From positions 372,001-436,000 of the forward strand of contig CAVXSO010000006.1 of assembly GCA_963764465.1 (NCBI GenBank): 64,000 nt of DNA. Reading direction: 5' to 3'. A program made the translations under genes and the position numbers. This document shows positions 58,067 through 64,000 of the stretch, piece after piece; position 1 is the stretch's first letter, and every line of letters starts with the position of its first letter. This DNA is from JAJXXT01 sp963764465 (GTDB taxonomy: Bacteria > Pseudomonadota > Alphaproteobacteria > Acetobacterales > Acetobacteraceae). Below the pieces are notes generated by a model. That model made no database searches, was not told where the DNA came from, and was given only the letters and a program-made list of their open reading frames with translations.

Positions 58067-59419
58067 ATGGCTGATTTCGACAGCGTTTTTCAGGGCGACA
58101 TCGTCACCGGCGACGGCATCCTCGCCGATGGCTGGGTCGCCGCGCGCAACGGTCGCATCGCCGCCACCGGCGCCGGCGCGCCGCCAGACGCCCGGCGCCT
58201 GCACGACCATCGCGGCTGCTTCATCCTGCCTGGGCTCGTCGACGGGCACATGCACACTTCCTCGGCGATCGGCTGGGACGGCATCGCGGGCGCCACGCGC
58301 GCTGCGGCCGCCGGCGGCGTCACCACCTGCGTGGACATGCCCTACGACGTGCCGCAGCCGGTGACCGACGCCGCCGTCCTCGCCGCCAAGATCGCGCGCG
58401 TGGAAGCAACCGCGCATGTGGATGTCGCCCTCTACGGCACCATCCGCAAGCACGACGGTGTCGCCGCCATCGCGGAGCTCGCGGCCGGCGGCATCACCGC
58501 CTTCAAGCTCTCCACCTACGAATACGACGCGGTGCGCTTCCCGCGCATCGACCATCCGACGATGCTCGCCGCCTTCAGGGAAATCGCGAAGACCGGCCTT
58601 CCCGTCGCCGTCCACAACGAGGACCAGGAACTCGTCGAGCACCTCACCGCCCAGGCGCGCGCGGCCGGTGAGACGCATCCCATCATGCACGCGCGCACCC
58701 GTCCGCCACTTGCCGAAACCCTCGCCGATCTCGAGATCTTCGAGCTCGCGGTGGAAACCGGGGCGCATGTCCACATCGCCCACTCCTCCCTCGCCCGCGG
58801 CTTCGACCTCGCCGCAACCTTCCGCGCCATGGGTGCGGCAACCACCGGCGAGACCTGCATCCAGTACCTCTGCATGACGGAGGACGACCTCGTGCGCCTC
58901 GCCGGCCGCGGCAAATGCAACCCGCCCTTCCGCACCGCGGCGCAGGTCGAGGCCGTGTGGCAGCGTCTTCTCGCGGGCAAGGTCGCCTATGTCTCCACCG
59001 ACCATGCGCCCTGGCCACTCGCGCGCAAGAGCAGCCCCGACATCTTCGCCTGCTCCGCCGGCCTCCTCGGCGAGCAGAGCTTCGCTCCGCTGATGGCAAG
59101 CCTCCTCATCGAGCGTGGCCTGCCGCTCACGCTGATGGCCCGCTACTGCGCCGAGGCTCCCGCGACGTTCCACGGCATCGCGCACCGCAAGGGCTTCCTG
59201 CGCCCCGGCATGGATTGCGACCTCCTCGTGCTGGAACGCCGCGACTGGACTTTCGACGAAAGCGCCATCGTCGATCGCGAGGACCAGCGCTGGTCGCCCT
59301 GGCACGGCCGTGCGATGAAGGCGCGCGTGGCGACCACGGTGCTGCGCGGCGACGTGGTGTGGGACGGCACATCCGTGCGCGCCCATCCCGGCACCGGCAC
59401 CTTCGTCCGCCGCAACTGA
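58067..59419 (+). CDS. cyclic amidohydrolase (dihydropyrimidinase/allantoinase/dihydroorotase type)
   Basis: A 450-residue binuclear metal amidohydrolase. The first metal motif is H61-M-H63 in LVDGHMHTSS, the carboxylated lysine is K147 in FKLSTYEYD, and later ligands are in VHNED, HIAHSS and STDHAPWP. It opens a cyclic amide ring. Features sit between allantoinase and hydantoinase, and no pathway partner is adjacent. The start ATG follows GGAGG; it is divergent from the PrpD-family gene and might share control. Confidence 0.85.
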   Translation: MADFDSVFQGDIVTGDGILADGWVAARNGRIAATGAGAPPDARRLHDHRGCFILPGLVDGHMHTSSAIGWDGIAGATRAAAAGGVTTCVDMPYDVPQPVTDAAVLAAKIARVEATAHVDVALYGTIRKHDGVAAIAELAAGGITAFKLSTYEYDAVRFPRIDHPTMLAAFREIAKTGLPVAVHNEDQELVEHLTAQARAAGETHPIMHARTRPPLAETLADLEIFELAVETGAHVHIAHSSLARGFDLAATFRAMGAATTGETCIQYLCMTEDDLVRLAGRGKCNPPFRTAAQVEAVWQRLLAGKVAYVSTDHAPWPLARKSSPDIFACSAGLLGEQSFAPLMASLLIERGLPLTLMARYCAEAPATFHGIAHRKGFLRPGMDCDLLVLERRDWTFDESAIVDREDQRWSPWHGRAMKARVATTVLRGDVVWDGTSVRAHPGTGTFVRRN

Positions 59420-59420
59420 C

Positions 59421-59984
59421 CTACATGCAGAACGGGCAGAAATTATAGGCGCCGCTGTTGTACTGCCGCGCGATCGCGGCAAGCGCTCCGGCGGCAAGCG
59501 GCTGCGGCGGCAGGTTCGCAAGGATCAGGATCGTGTGGTCCGGCCCCAACGTGAACACATCCTTCGGCAGCGCCGCGCGCGCCGCATTCAGGTCATGCAG
59601 CCGCAGCGCCTGGTACGCATCGAGCAGGTCGTTGACCACCTGTGTCGAGGTCGCGCGAGGCGCCACCCCCAGGATCTTCCGCTCCTCCTGCCGTCCCGCC
59701 AGCAGCTGCTGCACGGCGAAACCGTTGATCCCGGTGAACCGCGGGCTGGTCGCCACATACCCCGCGAGATAATCGACCGCCGCCATCGCGTAGCTGCCGC
59801 TGATCGCGTTGTCCCTGGTGCGCGACGGATCCGCGAGCGCCCAGGCCGCGAAGTTGAGCGCCATCGCCGGCTCCATCACCGGCGTCATCGTGTTCATGTT
59901 GCCGGCGATGACGGCCGTGTCCGGCGGTGGCGCCACGGTGCAGGCGCCAAGCAGCAGAAACGCCGCGACGGCGAGGTGCCGCAC
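59421..59984 (-). CDS. hypothetical lipoprotein with C-terminal CPFC
   Basis: An exported lipoprotein of about 187 residues from a GTG preceded by GGGAG. Signal HLAVAAFLLLGAC has the lipobox LGAC. The mature part is helical and repeats Ala/Leu; the very end is YNFCPFCM, a CxxC two residues from the C-terminus. I do not recognise the family. The gene shares its stop region with the convergent amidohydrolase gene and lies eight bases after the carbonic anhydrase gene. Confidence 0.7.
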   Translation of the reverse strand: MRHLAVAAFLLLGACTVAPPPDTAVIAGNMNTMTPVMEPAMALNFAAWALADPSRTRDNAISGSYAMAAVDYLAGYVATSPRFTGINGFAVQQLLAGRQEERKILGVAPRATSTQVVNDLLDAYQALRLHDLNAARAALPKDVFTLGPDHTILILANLPPQPLAAGALAAIARQYNSGAYNFCPFCM

Positions 59985-59992
59985 GGCTCCCG

Positions 59993-60559
59993 TCAGGCGC
60001 CCCGCAGCAGCGCGCGAAACTCCGCCGCGCGCTCCACGTAGTGAACGGCGTTGGTGTCGAAGCGCGCGCGCTCCTCCTCCGTCATCACGCGCGCGAGCCG
60101 CGCGGGGGAGCCCTGCCAAAGCTCGTAGCGCCCGATGCGCTTGCCCGGTGTCAGCAGCGCGCCCGCCGCCAGCATGCCGCCCTCCTCGATCACCGCGTCG
60201 TCCAGGACCGTCGCCCCCATGCCGACGAAGGCACGGTTCATCAGCGTGCAGGCATGCAGGATCGCGCCATGCCCCACCGTCACGTCGTCGCCGATCAGCG
60301 TCGGATGGTCGTCGCCGTTGACGTGCACGATGGTGCCGTCCTGGATGTTGGTCCGCGCGCCGATGCGGATGCCGCACGTATCCCCGCGCAGCACGCAAGC
60401 GAACCACACGCCCGACTGCGACCCGATCACCACGTCCCCGATCACCGCCGCCGTGGGAGCCACGAAGGCATCCGCCGCCACGCGCGGCCGCCGCTCGCCG
60501 AGCGCGTAGAGCGGTCCCATCAATGCCTGGCCCACGACAGGCAGCCCCGCGTCAGGCAT
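59993..60559 (-). CDS. gamma-class carbonic anhydrase family protein
   Basis: A left-handed beta-helix hexapeptide-repeat protein of about 188 residues. The three zinc histidines are in IVHVNGDDHPTLIG and VTVGHGAILHAC. RRPRVAADAFVAPTAAVIGDVVIGSQSGVW is the usual opening and suggests that an ATG 13 codons further in may be the real start. It overlaps the argC stop. Activity may be hydration of CO2 or simply a trimeric scaffold. Confidence 0.85.
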   Translation of the reverse strand: MPDAGLPVVGQALMGPLYALGERRPRVAADAFVAPTAAVIGDVVIGSQSGVWFACVLRGDTCGIRIGARTNIQDGTIVHVNGDDHPTLIGDDVTVGHGAILHACTLMNRAFVGMGATVLDDAVIEEGGMLAAGALLTPGKRIGRYELWQGSPARLARVMTEEERARFDTNAVHYVERAAEFRALLRGA

Positions 60560-61496
60560 CGGCCATCTCGCGGACATGCGCGTAGGCGGAAAGCCCGAGC
60601 ATCAGCGCGATGTTCTGCACGGCGGCGCCGGACGCGCCCTTGCCGAGGTTATCGAGGCTCGCCGTCAGCACCGCCTCGCGGTGCTTCTCGTTGCCGTGCA
60701 CGCGCAGGACCATGCGGTCCGTGTCCACGAGCTCCGCGATGTCGAGGTCGGCGTTGCCCGGCGCCACGGACACCAGCTCCGCGCCCGCGTAGTGGCGCGC
60801 CAGGCAATCGTGCAGGTCGGCGGCGGAGGGCCTGCCCGGCAGCGTGTCCAGGTGCAGCGGCACCGAGACGATCATCCCCTGCCGGATATGCGCGACCGAC
60901 GGCACGAAAATCGGCCGCCGCGTGAGCCGGGAGTTCTTCTGCAGCTCCGGCACGTGCTTGTGCTCGAGTGCCAGGCCATAGAGGTTGAACGCCGGCCCGC
61001 CGGTGCTCTCGTGCGCCGCGATCAGCGCCTTGCCGCCGCCGGAATAGCCGCTCGCCGCGTTCACCGTCACCGGATGATCGGGCGCCAGCAGGCCCGCATC
61101 CACCAGCGGTCGCAGCAGGGCGACCCCGCCCGAGGGATAGCACCCCGGATTGGCGACGCGGCGCGCCCCGGCGATCGCGCGCGCCTGGCCAGGCGCCATC
61201 TCCGCGAACCCATAGACCCAGCCCTCGGCCACGCGATGCGCGGTGCTCGCGTCCACGATCCTGGGCGCCCGCTCGCCAAGCTCGGCCGCCAGCGCCACGC
61301 TTTCCTTCGCCGCCGCATCCGGCAGGCACAGCACCACCAGATCCACCTCGGCCATGATGTCGCGGCGCGCCGTGGGGTCCTTGCGCAGCGCCTCCGGCAG
61401 GCTTTTCACCATCACCGGCAGCCCCGCCAGGCGCTCGCGGATGCCGAGCCCGGTGGTGCCTGCCTCACCGTCGATGAAGATACTGGGCGTGCTCAT
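60552..61496 (-). CDS. argC: N-acetyl-gamma-glutamyl-phosphate reductase (AGPR type 2)
   Basis: Arginine biosynthesis enzyme, 314 residues, the shorter type-2 form. It has FIDGEAGTTGLGIRERL, the catalytic cysteine C119 in ANPGCYPSGG, and HKHVPELQ. It follows rpsI after a terminator, an order common in alphaproteobacteria, and overlaps the carbonic anhydrase gene by eight bases. Confidence 0.93.
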   Translation of the reverse strand: MSTPSIFIDGEAGTTGLGIRERLAGLPVMVKSLPEALRKDPTARRDIMAEVDLVVLCLPDAAAKESVALAAELGERAPRIVDASTAHRVAEGWVYGFAEMAPGQARAIAGARRVANPGCYPSGGVALLRPLVDAGLLAPDHPVTVNAASGYSGGGKALIAAHESTGGPAFNLYGLALEHKHVPELQKNSRLTRRPIFVPSVAHIRQGMIVSVPLHLDTLPGRPSAADLHDCLARHYAGAELVSVAPGNADLDIAELVDTDRMVLRVHGNEKHREAVLTASLDNLGKGASGAAVQNIALMLGLSAYAHVREMADA

Positions 61497-61544
61497 GGTC
61501 GTCTCCTCTCCAGAGGATGGTCATGCCGTGGCCGTTAAAGAACA

Positions 61545-61570
61545 AGGGGCGGGTCCACCGACCCGCCCCT
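61545..61570 (-). terminator. Rho-independent terminator after rpsI
   Basis: AGGGGCGGGTC pairs with GACCCGCCCCT over eleven bases around a four-base loop. On the minus strand TTGTTCTTTAA follows. It separates the ribosomal-protein operon from argC. Confidence 0.8.
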
Positions 61571-61596
61571 CGCATAACGCGTGGATATCGCGCGGA

Positions 61597-62088
61597 TCAG
61601 CGCTTGCTGAACTGGAAGCTACGTCGCGCCTTGGCACGGCCGTACTTCTTGCGCTCGACCGCGCGGCTGTCGCGCGTGAGGAAGCCCGCGGCCTTCAGGA
61701 TGCCGCGCAGCTCCGGCTCGTAGTAGGTCAGCGCGCGCGAAATCCCGTGGCGCACCGCGCCCGCCTGGCCGGAAAGCCCGCCGCCCACGACTGTGCAGTT
61801 CACGTCGAACTGGTTGTAGCGGTCCGCCACCAGGAAGGGCTGGGTGATGATCATGCGCAGCACCGGGCGGGCGAAATACTGCCCCACCTTCTTGCCATTC
61901 ACGGTGATCTCGCCCTTGCCGGGCTTCACCCACACGCGCGCGACGGCGTCCTTGCGCCGGCCGGTCGCGTAGGCGCGGCCGAACTCATCGCGCTTCGGCT
62001 CGCGCTTGGGTGCTGCCTCGGTCTGCTGGGCGGTCGCGACCGCGAGGTCCTTGAGGTCGGCGAGCGTACGAGTTTGGGATGCGGACAT
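61597..62088 (-). CDS. rpsI: 30S ribosomal protein S9
   Basis: S9, 163 residues. It has the family core YATGRRKDAVARVWVKPGKGEITVNGK, GGGLSGQAGAVRHGISRAL and the basic tail ending RSFQFSKR that reaches the P-site tRNA. A ~35-residue N-terminal extension is common in alphaproteobacteria. It starts three bases after the rplM stop. Confidence 0.96.
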   Translation of the reverse strand: MSASQTRTLADLKDLAVATAQQTEAAPKREPKRDEFGRAYATGRRKDAVARVWVKPGKGEITVNGKKVGQYFARPVLRMIITQPFLVADRYNQFDVNCTVVGGGLSGQAGAVRHGISRALTYYEPELRGILKAAGFLTRDSRAVERKKYGRAKARRSFQFSKR

Positions 62089-62091
62089 GCG

Positions 62092-62556
62092 TCAGCCCCT
62101 CCGGTTCTTGCGGTTCATGGCCGCGATATCGAGCGGCTGCGGCGTCTGGCCCGCATGCGGGTGCTCGGCGCCGACATAGACGTGCAGGTGCTTCATCTGC
62201 CTGCGCTGCAGCGGCCCGCGGGTGATCATCCGCTCCACCGCCTTCTCGATCACCTGCTCCGGGTGCTTGCCGCGCAGCCGCTCGGCAACGGACGCGCCCT
62301 TGATCCCGCCAGGATAGCCGGTGTGCCAGTAGAACACGGACTGCTCGGCCTTGCGGCCGGTCACCTGCACCTTCTCGGCGTTGACGATCACGATCTCGTC
62401 GCCGCAATCGACATGCGGCGTGAACTGCGGCTTGTGCTTGCCGCGCAGCCGGTTGGCGACGATGGTCGCGAGCCGGCCGAGCACCAGCCCGTCGGCATCG
62501 ATCAGCACCCAGTCGCGCTTGACCTCGGCGGGCTTCAGCGAGGCGGTCGTTTTCAT
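62092..62556 (-). CDS. rplM: 50S ribosomal protein L13
   Basis: L13, 154 residues: WVLIDADGLVLGRLATIVANRLRGKHK, DCGDEIVIVNAEKVQVTGRK and YWHTGYPGGIKG are standard. The start MKTTASLKP was chosen at the normal family position; the frame extends upstream without coding character. A strong promoter lies 30-60 bases upstream. Confidence 0.96.
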   Translation of the reverse strand: MKTTASLKPAEVKRDWVLIDADGLVLGRLATIVANRLRGKHKPQFTPHVDCGDEIVIVNAEKVQVTGRKAEQSVFYWHTGYPGGIKGASVAERLRGKHPEQVIEKAVERMITRGPLQRRQMKHLHVYVGAEHPHAGQTPQPLDIAAMNRKNRRG

Positions 62557-62584
62557 CGGCACGATCCCATTCAAATCGGCGCGG

Positions 62585-62613
62585 CTTATGGTCGGGAACC
62601 GCCGCCGCGTCAA
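62585..62613 (-). promoter_or_regulatory. sigma-70 promoter of rplM-rpsI
   Basis: TTGACG (-35) and CATAAG (-10) are separated by exactly 17 bases on the minus strand, about 30 bases before the rplM start. The short, A+T-richer stretch stands out from the surrounding sequence. Confidence 0.65.
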
Positions 62614-62647
62614 GACTTTCCGGATGCGGTAACACGATACCGCAGAT

Positions 62648-63283
62648 CTAGAAGCCCCAACCCTGCCGCACCCCATCCAGCACCAGCTGCGCGGCCAGCC
62701 CCGCCAGCAGCACCCCAAGCACCCGCCCGATCACGTTCGCCCCAGCCTCGCCCAGCAGCCGCGCCACGTGCCGCGCCATGAGCAGCGTCACCAGCGTTGC
62801 CGCCAGCACCAGGACCAGCGCCAGCTCGATTGCGCCGATCGCCAGCGCGTTCCCGGCCGCGCGCGCGTGCAGCAACACCATCGTCGTCATCGCCCCTGGC
62901 CCCGCGAGGAACGGGATCGCCAGCGGAAACACCGCGATGTCCTGCTCGCTTTCGGCGGCGGCGCGCTCCTCGCTGGTCGCGCGCAGCGCGCCCTTCGCCA
63001 TCACCATGTCGGCCGCGGTCAGGAACAGCAGAGCTCCACCCGCCGCCTTCATCGCCGCGAGCGAGATGCCAAGCCGCGACAGCAGCAACTCGCCCCCGAC
63101 GCCGAACAGCGCGAGCACCAGAAACGCCACGAGACAGGCCCGCCGTGCCTGGCTCGCCCGCTCCGCCGGCGTATCCTTCGGCGTCAGCGCGATGAACAGC
63201 ACCGCCGTCCCCGCGGGATCAATGATCACCGCAAGGGCGACGAGCGCGTAGAGGAAAAGGTCGATCGCCTGGCTCACGCCCAA
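62648..63283 (-). CDS. MarC family (UPF0056) inner-membrane protein
   Basis: A six-helix membrane protein of 211 residues. It has LVALAVIIDPAGTAVLFIALTP, the FLTAADMVMAKG segment and FPLAIPFLAGPGAMTTMVLL, the MarC family signatures. Transport function is presumed but unproven; the original link to multiple antibiotic resistance has not held up. Confidence 0.9.
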   Translation of the reverse strand: MGVSQAIDLFLYALVALAVIIDPAGTAVLFIALTPKDTPAERASQARRACLVAFLVLALFGVGGELLLSRLGISLAAMKAAGGALLFLTAADMVMAKGALRATSEERAAAESEQDIAVFPLAIPFLAGPGAMTTMVLLHARAAGNALAIGAIELALVLVLAATLVTLLMARHVARLLGEAGANVIGRVLGVLLAGLAAQLVLDGVRQGWGF

Positions 63284-63318
63284 GCGCTTAGCAACCCGCC
63301 CTACCCTTTGGCCAGGAC

Positions 63319-63984
63319 CTACCCCTTCGCCAGCCGCCGCTCATAGGCCTGCGCCAGCAGCGTCGTCGGGAACAGCAGCGCGAAATAGATCAGCGCCACC
63401 GTCGTATAGACCTCGAGCGGGCGATATGTGTCCGCGGTGATCAGCTGCCCCTGGTAGAGCAGGTCCGGCACCGCGATGGTCGAGACCAGCGACGTGTTCT
63501 TCAGCTGGATGATCGACTGGTTCATGAACGGCGGGATCATCCGCCGCACCGCCTGCGGCAAGATCACCCGCCGCATCATCGTCCAGCGCGAGAGCCCCAG
63601 CGCGCGGGACGCATCCCACTGCCCGCGCTCGATCGACAATACGCCGCCGCGGAAGATCTCCGCGTAGAACGCCCCGGTATAAAGGGCGAGCACCAGCATC
63701 GCCGCCACCGTCGCCGGGATCTGCAGCCCCGCCAGCACCGGCAGTGCGTAGTAGAACCAGATGATCAGCACCAGCAGCGGCATACATCGGAAGAATTCGG
63801 TGACGGCCACCAGCGGGATATCGAGCAGCCGCGAGCGCGAGAGCCGCGCGAGCCCGACCACCAGCCCGAGCACGAGCCCCAGCCCGATCGAGCCGAAGGT
63901 GTAGACCAGCGTCACCTCCGTGCCCTTCACCAGAAGCGCCTCGTAGTGCGGGATGACGCTGAAGTCCCAGTGATAGATCGCCAT
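63319..63984 (-). CDS. amino-acid ABC transporter permease (HisM/GlnP type)
   Basis: A 221-residue permease of the polar amino-acid uptake family. It has TLVYTFGSIGLGLVLGL, EFFRCMPLLVLIIWFYYALP and the EAA loop ALGLSRWTMMRRVILPQAVRRMIPP. The start MAIYHWDFSVI is close to the window edge, so a partner permease and binding protein probably lie just outside. Confidence 0.9.
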   Translation of the reverse strand: MAIYHWDFSVIPHYEALLVKGTEVTLVYTFGSIGLGLVLGLVVGLARLSRSRLLDIPLVAVTEFFRCMPLLVLIIWFYYALPVLAGLQIPATVAAMLVLALYTGAFYAEIFRGGVLSIERGQWDASRALGLSRWTMMRRVILPQAVRRMIPPFMNQSIIQLKNTSLVSTIAVPDLLYQGQLITADTYRPLEVYTTVALIYFALLFPTTLLAQAYERRLAKG

Positions 63985-64000
63985 GGCGGCAGGCGGCCGG

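Overview
The window comes from a high-GC alphaproteobacterium, most likely of the Acetobacteraceae/Rhodospirillales type. The evidence is the strong G/C preference at third codon positions, the divergent fliX/flgI pair, a single-cysteine DksA, the lpxB neighbourhood and the rplM-rpsI-argC order. No rRNA, tRNA, CRISPR array, insertion sequence or prophage gene was seen. Most genes sit in tight runs with 1-8 nt start/stop overlaps.

Layout. 0-8 kb: the end of a Gfo/Idh/MocA oxidoreductase, a DUF4189 protein and a complete peptide ABC transporter operon (dppABCDF) whose binding-protein gene has a one-base frameshift. 8-11 kb: a methyltransferase and a copper-handling set (COG4315 protein, SCO1, PCu(A)C, DUF2946-like). 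10.8-13.7 kb: a lyase-leuC-leuD operon. 13.9-18.8 kb: a gutted NMT1-type binding protein, yraN, and a second peptide transporter without a binding protein. 18.9-22.7 kb: an iron(III) ABC transporter fbpABC behind a perfect 17-bp palindrome that overlaps a TTGACA promoter. 22.9-27.8 kb: an accessory island with frameshifted DUF2252 and lipoprotein genes, an NBD-less SbmA/YddA-type transporter, a DUF3309 peptide and an antitoxin-like fragment. 28-39.6 kb: hydroxypyruvate isomerase and tartronate semialdehyde reductase, an XRE regulator, sulfur enzymes (sseA, metC), hisI followed by a COG0523 GTPase, lpxB, a sulfotransferase and a second Gfo/Idh/MocA enzyme. 39.7-42.3 kb: secDF. 42.4-47.9 kb: signalling genes (EAL protein, Ser/Thr kinase, CxxCH sensor, caspase-fold protein) and dksA. 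48-50.3 kb: flagellar fliX, flgI, cheL/flgJ-like and flgN/flbY-like. 50.4-55.4 kb: an overlapping run of a RibD-type reductase, an MDR dehydrogenase, a degenerate PTPS, a GT4 glycosyltransferase, then otnK and otnC. 55.4-64 kb: a histone-H1-like gene, MmgE/PrpD, a hydantoinase/allantoinase, a lipoprotein, gamma-carbonic anhydrase, argC-rpsI-rplM, MarC and an amino-acid ABC permease.

The two best candidates for undescribed systems are (a) the RibD/MDR/PTPS-like/GT4 run, which looks like a pathway to a glycosylated pterin- or flavin-like compound, and (b) the operon of a pseudo-caspase/peptidoglycan-binding protein, a haem-c-type sensor and a Ser/Thr kinase. Four single-base frameshifts, all best explained as insertions and three of them within 1.5 kb, are either recent gene decay or sequence error. 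All family assignments were made by reading motifs; no searches were run.
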